From positions 4,409,501 to 4,473,500 of the forward strand of contig CM055871.1 of the NCBI GenBank assembly GCA_029582165.1: 64,000 nt of DNA, written 5' to 3'. A program made the translations under genes and the position numbers. Origin of the DNA: Portulaca oleracea. Its lineage: Eukaryota; Streptophyta; Magnoliopsida; Caryophyllales; Portulacaceae. Positions 12,501 through 23,984 of the stretch are shown here, piece after piece (position 1 is the first letter of the stretch; each line of letters opens with the position of its first letter). The notes under the pieces are model-generated. The model did not search any database. It saw only the letters and a list, made by a program, of their open reading frames with translations, and had not been told where the DNA came from.

Positions 12501-12949
12501 TCCTTTATGCATGAAATTATATTCCTCATTTGGCGTTGGGTTGCTTTTTCATGGAAAAAACTTATGTTTTTATCACCATCCCGAAGTCGATTTTGTTTGC
12601 TGCGTTGGGCCCAATATCCTTCCTCTATTTCTTCCATCCGTTCCAATGAGTTGACCAGCCCCCCTTAGCTGCGCTATATTTGCGCTTGTGGGCTTTTTCA
12701 TTTGGGTCACTTCAATTTGTTTTTTCATCCCACTCATTTTTCCCTCATTTTGTTCATATCTCGACCCGTGTTCTCCTTTGCCATCTTGCACAGTTTATGA
12801 GCCTGGAGGAGATATGCAACGCTTGGCCAACCTCCTAGGCTTCTTTGAGGACTTGCTCACACTATTCCTCCTTCACCCACACCTTATCAAACCTACATGG
12901 GCGATCTTTCTTATCGTTTTTCCAAGCTCTCTCTCGATGGGGTGAGCTT

Positions 12950-13680
12950 TGGAGGATCACTTGAAGATGGTCCAACCGTCGTTGGTAGAGATGTGTGGCA
13001 TAGTTCCATATATGAAACCTTTGCCACGCATGATTCCCTACAAACCTATCGAGCATGTCTGGCACATTCTCACTGTCCTCCTTCCCATTGCTCCAAGTAA
13101 ATGGGTGACCTTCCTACCCCAAATCATTAATGCCACGTGCTTCTAGGGCGTACCTATAGCCATCAATCTCCTTTCCCACCTTTGAACCACCCCCTAACTT
13201 CTCTTCCTGTGCCATGATATTGTTGAAATCTCCCCCACATAGCCATGATACATCGTCCCTCCCATTTAACTCTTTTAATAAGCCCATCTTTTCTCCTTCT
13301 TTGCCTCGTTCAGATACCCATAAATGCTAGAAAATCGCCACCTTCTTCCCTTCATTCCTCCTTCACACAATGTATCAATGTGGTTTTGGGAATTGGACAC
13401 GAGCTCGATATTTAATGTATTATTTCAGAACAGAGCCAAACCCTCATTTTTATCCTTCGCCTCTCCATTGCAGCTCACATATATACCATTATCCATGCTT
13501 AAGCGTGTCTGCAGTGGGGCTATCTCCCATTCTTTTAGTTTTGTTTCACATAGGAAAACAATATCGGGACTTTCAGTTGAGATAGGCGTTTCATACCGCG
13601 AACTGCACATGGGTTCCCAAGCCATGACAGTTCCACACCAATGTTATAATTGTGGTTCGCGGGGCTGGGGTCCAGACATC
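12950..13680 (-). pseudogene. LINE ORF2 endonuclease domain remnants
   Basis: Recognisable endonuclease/exonuclease/phosphatase-fold fragments are STESPDIVFLCETKLKEW (minus, 13625-13425) and, further on, WLCGGDFNNIMAQEEK near 13240-13200, then KGHPFTWSNG and DRFVGNHAW (about 13100-13000). They lie in different frames with intervening stops. This domain would nick target DNA for target-primed reverse transcription. Confidence 0.7.
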
Positions 13681-14196
13681 GCTACTTTCTTGTCAATGTC
13701 ATGCCATACATCATGCACTGTAACCTTCGCCTTCTTGCAACTTTCGACCTGCCTTAAATCCTCCTGTTCCACTTCTTGCCTTTTCCTAGGTGATCATCCT
13801 CTCTCCCTACTTTCTTGGGATGCCCTCGTGATTCTCTTCCACTTTCCCAAGTGGGAGGCTTTTTTATCACAACAGCTTGCTCCCGAGTTTCCTTCTCTAC
13901 CCCATCTCCACCATCCTCTTGATCTTCTCTCCCTCCCTATCCTACATCCTACGCTACCTCAAATTCTCCTTGGGTCTCCTCCCCATCCCCCTCCCTTCTC
14001 TGTACTGTAATTATTGACTTTTACCTATCTTAAACTCTCCGCTACCTCCTCCACATGCACTTGGTGTTGCTCCCTCCTTTTCCTTCTTGTGTGGCTGGAA
14101 CACTAATCTCTTAGATGATGTCACACGTGACTTTTCATTGATTGTGTTGAGCCTCTTCCTCGCTTTCCATGGTGACACCCTCATCCAATCTCCGTA

Positions 14197-14640
14197 CTAG
14201 AGCACGACCTCCCCTTCGACTTCATCCTTCTCCACACAATCCTTTTCATCGTGCCCTAGTTTTCCACAAAAGAAACAAATCACGGGCAGTCTCTCATACT
14301 TGAGTTGCAGCAGCATCTCCTTTCCGTCCTTCGCTACAATAGGAATGACATATGGAAAGGGCTCCCAGAGATCCATCATCACATGGAAGCGAAGAGACTT
14401 CTCCCAGACAGCCTTGTTCGATTCATCAATCTTCACCTAGATAGCCAAAGCCCTAATATTCCTCTCGTTTCGCCCTTTGAAAGGAGGGTCATAAACCCTA
14501 ACCCAAAACAACGTATATGTAATGGATGTTGCCGTCGTTAATGGTTGTAATTCTCCTTCCACACCCTTTAGGAACAACACTGCTTTATCGAACGTCCAAA
14601 GCTCCCCCTCAAGTACTTTATCTTTATCTCGCTAGTGCAT
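14197..14640 (-). pseudogene. LINE ORF1: DUF4283-like region and zinc knuckle
   Basis: The 79-residue open part (14436-14197) carries the knuckle CFFCGKLGHDEKDC (CX2CX4HX4C) after a segment typical of plant LINE ORF1 (LQLKYERLPVICFFCGKLGH). Upstream on the same strand, about 14640-14440, codons spell a DUF4283-like stretch with TFDKAVLFLKGVEGELQPL and WVRVYDPPFKGRNERNIRAL. An in-frame stop separates the two parts. In intact elements this protein binds the element RNA. Confidence 0.7.
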
Positions 14641-14689
14641 GAACTGAAAGAGGAAAAATTTTTCCATGACTTCTACGACTTTACCCTTT

Positions 14690-14930
14690 TGTCCTTGAAT
14701 ATAATATAATAACAAACAACTTGCCTTTTAATTTATATTCACACTCGAATTTATTATTTTTCCCTCCAATACAATATAATAACAAACAGCTTGCCTCGTA
14801 GCGTATATCACATTTGAATGTATTTTTTGTCCTTGAATACTATAACTAAGGATCATAACATAAATTGAAAATTAAGTTATCAGACCTATCAATTCGGATA
14901 GAAGGGTTGAATACATATTGTGTGTATTAA
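14690..14930. repeat. Short tandem duplication (~85 bp) beside the LINE
   Basis: Two and a half diverged units share ATATAATAACAAACA(A/G)CTTGCCT and TGTCCTTGAATA (near 14690, 14765 and 14830). They are located at the 5' side of the LINE. No transposon ends are recognised. Confidence 0.45.
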
Positions 14931-15153
14931 CAGTGGCGGATCTAGACTGCGGAATTAGCAGTGTCCACTTAACAATATTTTCGATAGTCGGACTGGTGTG
15001 TTGATTGGACACCCTTTATTTTTGGGTCTTTTCTAGGGTGTCCACTTAACATAAACATACAACAACCTCCTAAAATATAATAGGTTGCTTAAATTTTTTT
15101 CAGAGCTTGGGGTGTCCGTGGACACCCTTGATGTCAATGGGTATCCGCCCCTG
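14931..15153. mobile_element. hAT-like MITE
   Basis: The termini are CAGTGGCGGATCTAG and GGTATCCGCCCCTG, an imperfect inverted repeat in the CAGNGGCGGA style of plant hAT MITEs. The interior carries several GGTGTCC/GGACACC words. Flanks TGTGTATT(AA) and TGTGTATA are similar but not a clean 8-bp duplication. Confidence 0.6.
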
Positions 15154-16387
15154 TGTGTATATCTGGTTAAGGCCAATACACATCATATGTATTTCAGGTT
15201 CAGGCAAAAGTTTGTTTAACGTTTTCTTAGCTACCTAAGACAGCGGTCGTATATGTCCGAGGAATTGGGGCCCTAGTGATCTAGTTCAGTTTTTCAAGTC
15301 TCAAGAGGTTCTAAACGTTCAATTTTTGAAAGATTAAACTACGGGTTTCTACTCAATTAAGGAAAATAAGGGCTCGAGGGTAATACCGGACCAACCTAAC
15401 GAAAGACTAAGCTCGGAAACTGTGGTTTTAGAGGAGATTCGTGCTTGATAATCAAGTGTAAGGATTGCGTGAATACCAAGCTAGCATCGGCTTCCCTGCC
15501 AGGGTGGTAAACTAATATTCGCTTACTATGCACGAGCTAGCATTGATCCCCCTCGCCAGAGTGATGAATCGATGCAATACTTTCGAAAGTCTATTATCAC
15601 TTCCGTGTATCATAGACCTTGGTAGTATGAGTAAGCAATCTTGAGTAATTAATTCCAATTCCCTCTCGCTAGAGTTAGGAATTTGAATCGACTAAACCAC
15701 CCTAGAGTTCCAATTCGATGGTTGAAAGGATCCATAACCTCCCGACACCCAGTATCCTTCAACTATCGAGTGGAAATCTAAGGTGGAACACTAATCATCT
15801 CGCTAATCACCTTAATCCCACTAACCCGGACTCAAACCCCCATTAGGGGTCCTAATCACCCCCTAGCCCTAAGGGACCTTAGCTTAGCATATTGACACAA
15901 ACCAAAGATTCAAACTTTAACCCTAAGGAATTCATGGATTTAATACTATAAACGCATATTGGCATAAATAGGATCAAAAACAATTAAAGACTAATCAAAC
16001 ACTAATCAAAGCAATTCAAAGAGAAGAATTTGAGATTTAGAACTTAGAGAAGAGTAACAAGAGAAAGTATATCAACAATTAATCACAAACTTCAGAATCG
16101 GTGAAAAACTCCTCATTAAACTTGGAAATCTTGCAATGTAATTAACACAAATCTTCAAAACTAAGAGAGTATTAAGGGCTAAGGACTCAAAAATAAAACC
16201 TCAGGGGAGAAGTCTTGTCTTTCTTGCCGAAGAAAACATTATATACTTGTATTACAAAACGACCAAAACGTCGTCGTTTAACCGACTTAATTAACGCAGA
16301 TTAAGGGGTCACGTGCGACACTAAACATACAAGTTGGGAGTATCTAGATTCAGGTAAACGCTGATACATATAGTAATTTGTAAATTT
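15154..16387. other. Unassigned moderate-GC repeat-like block
   Basis: This block is less AT-rich than its neighbours and has no long open frame. It has paired landmarks such as GCTAGCATCGGCTTCCCTGC and GCTAGCATTGATCCCCCTCG about 60 bases apart. The right half (15900-16260) reads like the untranslated leader or LTR of a decayed LTR retrotransposon on the minus strand. No terminal repeat could be paired, so it stays unassigned. Confidence 0.3.
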
Positions 16388-16714
16388 GGGCCTTGTTCTC
16401 TTACAGTGTAAGATAATTGGAGGGTAGAAAATGTGGGATAGAGTGCATAAAAATGATAGTGTTTGAGAATGTAAGTCACATGTTCACATCATTTAAACAA
16501 AAGAACTTTTACAATATATAATTTTTAATAAAGTATATTATGAGTATGATAAGTCACATCAATCACATTAGTTATTAAATATGTGAATTTTTAAATATAT
16601 ACTATGTGAGGTTAGTAAGGAAGTATGAGTAGAAATGAAAAAAGGTGGAATAAATTAACTAAGAGTAGGATATATGTAGAATAAATTTATCATACATCGC
16701 AAAAGAAAAGGGCC
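16388..16714. mobile_element. Tourist-like MITE (GGCCTTGTTCT family)
   Basis: The left end GGGCCTTGTTCTCTTACAGT pairs imperfectly with the reverse complement of the right end, AAGGCCCTTTTCTTTTGCGA, and the subterminal ATAAATT/ATAATT also matches. The interior is AT-rich and non-coding. A likely relative has one end at 7487 and others near 37757 and 41190. Confidence 0.6.
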
Positions 16715-18000
16715 TTAACCTGTCTGTAGGACGGGCCGGATAACTAGTGTTTTAGAAGTGAACCTTCTTACATTTAGGTGTATTTTCAAATTCCTTTTGA
16801 CCAGTTTGGGGATTAAATTTTGTAAATGTTGAAATTTGGATAAGAAATGATGAAAATTTTATTTATAGTTGATTTTTTTTTCCAGTTATGGTAGTTGAAA
16901 ATTGCTTGGTATTAATTTGGTTAAGATAAATTTTTTCCATTAAAAAGATTTATGTGTCAATAAAATATGATTAACCATTGCAATAAGTTATTTTGATCAA
17001 AATATATTGATTTCAATTTTTTAAAGTAGAATTAACAGTTTTTATACTTTTTTTTAACTATGATAAATGAAAAAATCAATTATTACATAAACTCCTTAAA
17101 CGTATTAGATTTGGTAAAAAAAAATGTACATCAATGAATATAATGCTTATTACAACAAGTCACCTTGATGAATATTGATTTGTCTTTTCAAAAATAAAAT
17201 ATACTATTTAATTACTATAACTAAACATATTTTCAACTATGATAAAATCTCCCAAGAAATTATGTCTGATGTATATTTTTTGGTTTGATAGTTTAGCCAT
17301 GCTAAATTCAAATTATAACCTATTACATATAAAAATTTGGATCGAAAAGAAAATCACAAATCACAATACTAGATTTTTTTTTATGCTAAGTAGTATTATA
17401 TTTATTTGGATGTTTTTATTTTATATACCTTTGAAATTTGGCATAATTATAAAGGTATGTCATTTGCAACTTAATTTTCATACTCCATCACCTTTATTAT
17501 TAAGTACATTTCCAGTTGAAATATGATTTTTAAGACTTAAATAGATTGAAATGCCCCTGCCAATGTGTTTTAAGTAAACTTTTGTTCCCCTACAATTTTT
17601 AGTTTCGATTTATTTTCATTTAATTTTAGGTTAACCAACCTTTTTGTTTTACAATGGAATTATTGTAGTCCAAAAACACATTTATAAGTATAATTTGATA
17701 CAAAATCAGTAAGAGAGTCGACGAAAGATTATCGAGAACGCTTTCATAGGGGCATTTAAGTCCATTCAATTTTTTTTTTTACAAAAACATGTTTTGTACA
17801 AAAATATATTTAGTGGTAAATGTGAGGGAATATGAAAGCTAAGTTGCAAACGACATAAATAACTTTGTAATTATGCTGAACCTCAGGAATATATATGTAA
17901 AAGGTCCATTTTTTTACGTTGTAGTTATGTTGGTCGGCTCTATATATGTACACCAATAAGGTGTTTAATTCATCAAACAATTTTTTTATAGGAAAAATTT
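16715..18000. other. AT-rich spacer, nothing recognised
   Basis: This is low-GC sequence. The 95-codon frame at 17239-17526 is rich in Ile, Phe and Leu as expected by chance in AT-rich DNA and shows no motif. Confidence 0.4.
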
Positions 18001-18362
18001 ATAGTGGTTGTCAATTATGACAATTACCATAATGAGAATAATGTTTGTCCATACATGTGTCAACTTTTGTCTTCGTTGTAAATTTTTTTTATTTGGTACA
18101 ACATTATAAAATATATTTTCAAAATTTAAATATCTTAACTCTAAGTTTTTGCCTAGTAAACAAACGTATTTTGAAAAATATTTATTTAAATTTTTTAAAA
18201 ATCAATAAAAATGTAAAAAAAATATATTTTACAATTTATATTAAATAAAAAAGCTAACAATCAAGATAAAATTTGACACATATACAAGTAAATTTACTTT
18301 ACTTATGGCAATTGTCATGATTTTTTTTGAAGCCCGATAATTGTCATGGTTGACATCACTAT
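18001..18362. mobile_element. MITE with inverted ends
   Basis: The left end ATAGTGGTTGTCAATTATGA, followed by CAATTACC, is an imperfect inverted copy of the right end ATAATTGTCATGGTTGACAT with CACTATA. The interior is AT-rich; the open frame at 18045-18248 inside it is chance. The family is not recognised (TA flanks suggest mariner-like). Confidence 0.5.
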
Positions 18363-19178
18363 AAGTACATCTTTTTTTTTTAATATAAACAAGTGCATCC
18401 TTTTTTTACATTCCCAAAAGAAAATACCAATGTAAATTAAGAATGTACCAAAATAATTTATTTCCAGATTGGGATCTTATTTTAATCTTTGAAAGGTAGA
18501 TTTGGACCTTAATTACCAAGATACTGCTAGCTAGGGTGATTTGTTTAAATTAATTAGCTAGCTGATATTTACCTTCCCTTTTTAGTGGAATCAGGATGGA
18601 TTTGTGTTTACATTATCACTAACTGAAATGCTGATTCATTATTAGGATGATTTATTATTGTCTGAATGTCCGATCCCAAAAAAATTAGCAAATTTTTATG
18701 TAAAAATCTAAAATTTGGACAACAATACATCTCGGAATGATTGAAAACTGAATGGCAAATGAGTTTAGCAACCCACGTCTAGGTTGTCCGAACTTAAGAA
18801 CTAATCTATGTCGACACACACTTCAGAATCAGACATTGTTCGAACTTCGAATTGCGATTAATTATATTTATAGTAGGTGAAATTCATGCTTTTCACTATG
18901 GGGAGGAAAAAATTCAATTGGAACATTGAACATGTGGGTTTGATTGTCATATACTTGACTGTCACAATCTCCAGTACTACTCTTTGATTAATAATTTATT
19001 ATATAATATTATATTAACAATTACAATATGATATTTTATGATAGTGTTTCTCGTCGTAAATCTAATGGTAGTAATCTTAAGTAATAAGTCATTATGTGTA
19101 TTGAGAAATTTATGATTAAATATTTAATGCTTGACTATATAACCCGAAGACGACAATTAATATGGAATCAACGGAGTA
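18363..19178. other. Spacer upstream of the amylase promoter MITEs
   Basis: This is AT-rich spacer. About 18965-19135 carries internal Stowaway-like text (ATTAACAATTACAATATGAT, then GTAAATCTAATGG) without both ends, so a degenerate MITE copy is likely. No gene is seen. Confidence 0.4.
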
Positions 19179-19391
19179 CTACCTCCGTCCCAAAATATTT
19201 GTCCTTTGATAAAATTTTAACTGTTGATTATTCTTAAATGACAATGAGTTATGATATGAAATTATTGTCATTGTATTCTTTACTAAGGTATCTTTTTAAT
19301 GACAGTAATTTCATATTGTAATTCATTGTAATTTGTGAGTAATCAATGGTCAAAATTTAGTCAAAGGACAAACATTTTGGGACGGAGGTAG
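19179..19391. mobile_element. Stowaway MITE, near-perfect, in amylase promoter
   Basis: The element is flanked by TA on both sides and has long matching ends: CTACCTCCGTCCCAAAATAT and the reverse complement of ATTTTGGGACGGAGGTAG. The pairing extends inward over TTTGTCCTTTGA / TCAAAGGACAAA and most of the 213-bp length, so the whole element can fold into a hairpin. It lies about 320 bp upstream of the TATA box. Confidence 0.9.
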
Positions 19392-19439
19392 TATAATGTA
19401 ACGGTCATTATTGTTGGAAAGAGGAAATAGTAATCCATA

Positions 19440-19647
19440 CTCCCTCCGTCCCAAATTAATTGACATTTTAACTAAACTTTGACCGTTAATTATTCATCAA
19501 TTATAGTGAGTTACAATATGAAACTACCTCCATTTTAATTTTTTAATAAAACATCTTTCTAATGACGGTAATTTCATATTGGTACTCATTGTAATTTGTT
19601 AGTAATTAATACTTAGCCCAATGTCAATTAATTTGGGGCGGAGGGAG
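19440..19647. mobile_element. Second Stowaway MITE, adjacent to amylase TATA box
   Basis: TA-flanked ends read CTCCCTCCGTCCCAAATTAA and TTAATTTGGGGCGGAGGGAG, inverted over more than 25 bases including AATTGACA / TGTCAATT. Its length is 208 bp. The right end lies about 66 bp from the TATA box of the alpha-amylase gene. Confidence 0.9.
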
Positions 19648-19705
19648 TATCAAGGATTAGGGAAGATGAAAAGATAAGACTGAGTTGTTGCATTCATACA
19701 TCTGG

Positions 19706-19722
19706 TTGACTGCCTATATATA
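19706..19722 (+). promoter_or_regulatory. Amylase core promoter: TATA box with adjacent W-box core
   Basis: CTATATATA at 19714-19722 lies about 75 bp upstream of the ATG, a normal plant TATA position. TTGACT at 19706-19711 is a W-box core. No clear gibberellin element (TAACAAA) or TATCCA amylase box was seen in the short stretch between the MITE and the ATG. The regulatory roles are inferred from motif and position only. Confidence 0.6.
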
Positions 19723-19794
19723 CCCCCCCATGAATTGCTAACATTTCATATTTCTTGTTAATTAAGCCCTTAAATAATTCATTCAATTAAGAAG

Positions 19795-19901
19795 ATGAAG
19801 TCCCTAAACATTTCTTCAACTTCAATCTTCCTCTCTCTATTTCTCTTCCTCTTTCTCTCTCCCTCTCTCAGTTTTGCTACTCCTACCTTGCTCTTTCAGG
19901 T

Positions 19902-19975
<74 letters not shown>

Positions 19976-22900
19976 GTAAATTCAATTGTGTAATTTGTGT
20001 AAATATGTGAAATAGGGTTTCAACTGGGAGTCAAGCAATAAGGAAGGAGGATTGTACAACTTTCTGAAGAACTCCATTGATGAGATTGCTGAGGCTGGAG
20101 TTACCCACATTTGGCTTCCTCCTCCCTCCCATTCAGTCTCACCTCAAGGTAATAATTACCAATTCATCTCTTCCAGTTTACTGTAATTTTTTTAGGGTTC
20201 CTTTTTTTTTTTCCATTTATCTATATTCTGATGTTTATGACATTTATTTTTACGCCCTTGCATCTAATTAAAAGATTATGTTTATCTACTTGTGAATAAT
20301 TTGTGATCCATTTGATGCGATTTTTCGAGGTTTTTGGAATTTTAAATAAAGAGAATGTGATTATTTTTCATTAAAAAAAGTTGTCAAGTTGCATTGGTAA
20401 ATAGAAACATGCATTTTCAATAAATCCTTAAAACTCTGCCAAAATATTGAAATTATTTTTAAAATTAAAGATATTTTTAACATAGAATCACAAACCATAA
20501 AATATGCAAAATAAACTTTTAAAATACATGAATATCATACTAAATAGTATTCCCTCTGATTTTTTATCTGTCATATACGTTTTTCAAGATCAATGTTTAA
20601 TCAATAATTTCTCATATAAGATTTTTATAAACAAATATAATATTATACTTTTCTAATACTATTTTTTATTACGAATCTAACGACATTATTTTGTATGATG
20701 AATCATTATATAAATTAAAATATTAACGGTCAAAGTTTTGGGTATAATTTGTAAAAAAATTTTAATTTTTAGGTTTTTAATTTTTTTAATTTTTAAAATT
20801 TTAAAATTTTAAAATTTTAATTTCATAAAGTTTTTAATTTTATAAATTTTTTAATTTTAATTTTTTATTATTTTATTATTTATTTTATACTTTTAAAATT
20901 TAAAATTTTTTGTTTATTCATTTTTTATATTTAACATAACATATTTATAAAAATATATCTAAGCTTATATAAACTTACTAAAAGTTACCGGAAGTTACCA
21001 GAAATTATCAAAATTTACCAAAAGTAACATTTATCTTATCTACTACTTACCACTTAAATTTACATGCCATAAATATTACAAATTTCAAAGGTAAATAAAT
21101 ATGAAAGAATCACTTGTTTATGACGGGCCTGTTTGACAGCAGGTTGACTATAAAATTAAGGCGCTGTTCGGTAAAATTAGTGTTTTAGGTAGCGGATAGC
21201 GGTTTACGTAGCGAATAGCGGTTTAAGTAGCGGATAGTGGATGACTGTTCAAATGAAAATTGTGTTCGGTAAATTTAGCGGTTGAATTAACAGATTAATG
21301 TGAATTGACATAAAAGGATATCATAATTTTGAAAGATAAAATTTTCAAAGGGTATTTTTTGACCGAAAATTATGAAATGCTATATTCTAAACGCTAAACG
21401 TTAACTTTATTAGCGTTTCACAAAACTCTCCTTCAAACACTAAACGTTCCTCAAAACACTAGCTTACCGAACACTAATATTTATGCAATTAGAGTTTTGA
21501 CTTGGTCAAGACGCTAAATGCTACCCCAAACGCTACTGCCGAACACAGCCTAAACCACTCTATTAAAAAACATTCTATGCATCAATTTGTACGTTCATAT
21601 TGGTATAAGAGGGGCCGTCGATTTACCAAGTATCAGTCTTGTGGTTAGTATACTCTGAGTTTGTGAATGATTTTTAGTTGCTAGGCACTATTTATTTTAT
21701 TTCTTTTTTTTAGTAAATTAATTTACTAACTTAATATATTAATTTTTTCTTGTAAACAATAGTTTAAAACATAAGTATATGAAATTACTTTATTCTTTCT
21801 TTTAAAGTAGACTTTTGATTTGTCAATTGTCATAGTTATCTTTTTTTAATCAAAATATAATTTTTGCATTAATAATATAATTATTATATTTTAATGTTAA
21901 TGTAAATTTATTAATTAATACTACTATTAATGCTATTTAAAAATTAAAAAAGGAAAAAAGAAAACTATAAATATTATCTGTTTACTGTAGGCTACAACAC
22001 AATCTCTCTATATATATATGATTTTTCTTATAATTAATTTATTATTACTTTTAGGTTATCTACCAGGACGATTGTATGACCTAAATTCTTCTAAATATGG
22101 AGGTGAATCTGATCTAAAATCCCTAATTGGTGCATTTCACCAAAAGGGGATTAAATGCGTTGCTGATATAGTAATAAATCATCGATGTGCTGACAAAAAA
22201 GATTCAAGAGGAATATATTGCATTTTTGAGGGAGGGACATCAGATGATCGCTTAGATTGGGGTCCATGGTCGATTTGTAAAGACGACACACAATATTCAG
22301 ATGGGTCAGGTAATTTAGACACAGGAGCCGATTACGCAGCGGCTCCTGATATAGATCATCTTAACCCAAGAGTCCAAAAAGAACTATCGGACTGGATGAA
22401 TTGGCTAAAAACTGACATCGGTTTTGATGGATGGAGATTTGATTTTGTCAAAGGATATGCCCCGAACCTAACCAAGATTTACGTGGACAATACTAAGCCG
22501 GATTTTGTGGTCGGAGAGTTATGGAATTCCATGTCTTACGGTCCCGATGGAAAGCCAGAACAAAACCAGGATGCACATAGAAATGCATTGCTTAGCTGGG
22601 CGCAAGCTGCGGGTGGGGGTGGTAGCGGGGTTGTCAAAGCCTTTGATTTTACTACAAAGGGCATTTTGCAAGCGGCTGTTGAAGGAGAATGGTGGAGAAT
22701 GAAAGATTCTAATGGAAAACCTAGTGGCCTTATAGGGATTTCACCTGAAAATAGTGTTACTTTTATCGATAATCATGATACTGGTTCTACACAGAAATTA
22801 TGGCCCTTTCCGTCTGATAAAGTTATGCAAGGATATGCTTATATTCTCACTCATCCTGGAACTCCGTCAATAGTAAGTACTTCTAATTCTCAACTTTATT

Positions 22901-23984
22901 CAATCTATTTTTTTTATACTGATCTATTTTTTATAGTTATGATTAAATATAAGTTATACAAGGGTTAGAAACTTAGACTTAATTCATTTGCTATGACAAC
23001 AAATATTACACATTAAAGTCAAAATACTATAATTTGATTCTATAGATATCATACCATATATAAATTGTAACAACTCCATTTTTATACAAAATTTTCAAAT
23101 TACAAAAAAAAAGGTTTAAAATATGCTTAATGGATGGGGCTGGTTCCGAAACTATGCATGTCATTCAAGTCTCTTATTATGGATAATTAATCATAGTTAT
23201 AGAAAAACCTTAATGTCAAAATCATAATAAATATCACTTAGATGAAAAGAAATATCTTGGACCAAAGGTTGATACTTGATATCATCAATTCATCATATTA
23301 AGTGTTTATCTTTGGCACAAGACAATTATTAAGTGTGTTATCTTAGCATAAAATTATATTATGACGCATTAATTAAATTCAAGTAAAATGATATAATTGG
23401 ATTGGAAGGGATTTTTTTTTCTTTTTTTTTTCTTTTTATATAACAAGGGTAAGAACACAGGATCTGGGGAACCCTTCTCTTAAGGGATCTACTAAAGACA
23501 TCATCTTTAAGAATAAAAGAAAGTAAACCTGACATACTTGAGAACTAAGTAGCTGTAGTCTGCACTCATATTACCTTCTTGATATCACTTATAAATTGCA
23601 TAAAATTATATTTCTATGCATAATTTTGGATTTCCAAAACAAATTGTAAATGTATCTAAAGACAACGTTGTGTTCAAAATGTCATTCTTCTCAGATTTTC
23701 TAAATTCTGATATTTTGTTTTGTTTGCAGTTTTATGACCATTATTTGGAATGGGGTTTGAAAGACGAGATCGTAAAGCTAACAGGAATCAGAACGAGAAA
23801 CAGTATAAGTGAAACAAGCAGTGTGGATATCATGGCATCTGATGCACATATGTATGTAGCAAAGATTGATGACAAAATCATAGTCAAAATAGGGCCAAGA
23901 CCTGATGTTGGTCCTATTATTCCTTCCTCCTTTAATGTCTCTGCATCAGGGAAAGACTATTGTGTATGGGAAAAGAAACAATGA
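19795..23984 (+). CDS. AMY1: Alpha-amylase, secreted, GH13 (four exons)
   Basis: Exons 19795-19899, 20016-20148, 22055-22872 and 23730-23984 join in frame into 436 residues, the usual length for plant alpha-amylase. It hydrolyses internal alpha-1,4 bonds of starch. Residues 1 to about 28 form a signal peptide ([20 protein letters not shown], then an A-x-A-like site), so secretion is expected. Conserved blocks are [10 protein letters not shown], then [34 protein letters not shown] (nucleophile Asp in RFDF), FVVGELWN (acid/base Glu) and [13 protein letters not shown] (third Asp), with a C-terminal beta domain ending DYCVWEKKQ. All catalytic acids are present and no stops interrupt the exons. 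The start is the ATG 75 bp after the TATA box and opens the signal peptide. Intron 2 (1.9 kb) holds MITEs. The symbol is by family resemblance. Confidence 0.93.
19905..19970 (+). repeat. (TC)33 microsatellite next to splice donor
   Basis: Thirty-three uninterrupted TC units begin five bases after the last base of amylase exon 1 (donor GT 19900-19901). The run fills most of the 116-bp intron 1. Pyrimidine tracts normally lie near acceptors, so length changes here could influence splicing. Confidence 0.95.
20545..20920. repeat. Intronic degenerate Stowaway-like copy and A/T-only block
   Basis: About 20551-20745 (CCCTCTGATTTTTTATCTGT ... ATTAACGGTCAAAGTTTTGG) resembles the Stowaway family but lacks the right terminus. 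About 20750-20920 is almost only A and T, with repeated AATTTTAAAATTTT palindromes, and is probably a simple-sequence expansion. Both are in amylase intron 2. Confidence 0.5.
21160..21550. mobile_element. Tourist-like MITE with internal GTAGCGGATA repeats
   Basis: The ends GGCGCTGTTCGGTAAAATTA and GCTACTGCCGAACACAGCC are imperfect inverted repeats, flanked by TAA at 21157-21159 and 21551-21553, as in PIF/Harbinger Tourist MITEs. The left half has three near-tandem units of AGCGGATAGCGGTTTA type. A second, inverted and more decayed copy is at 59464-59887. It sits in amylase intron 2. Confidence 0.75.
22873..23729 (+). other. Amylase intron 3
   Basis: This AT-rich intron lies between donor GTAAGT at 22873 and acceptor TTGCAG ending 23729. 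A T-rich tract lies at 23410-23440. No element or gene was recognised. Confidence 0.7.

Larger units (their letters stand above)
9920..14660 (-). mobile_element. LINE (L1-type non-LTR retrotransposon), inactive and 3'-truncated
   Basis: Reading on the minus strand from 14660 the order is: gag-like ORF1 (DUF4283-type region and a CCHC knuckle), endonuclease (about 13680-12950), reverse transcriptase (about 12500-11418), a zf-RVT-like part (about 11000-10300) and the start of a plant LINE RNase H domain (10170-9930). Frames are interrupted by many stops and frameshifts. The RNase H domain stops after about 35 residues and no A-tail follows, so the 3' end is missing. This is unusual, because LINEs usually lose their 5' end. 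Confidence 0.85.

Noticed and set aside
13324..14010. 228-codon plus-strand frame
   Set aside because: It is antisense to LINE endonuclease/ORF1 sequence and is C/T-rich; the minus-strand reading matches known domains.
17239..18248. AT-rich frames of 67-95 codons
   Set aside because: Composition is as expected by chance; the second lies inside a MITE.
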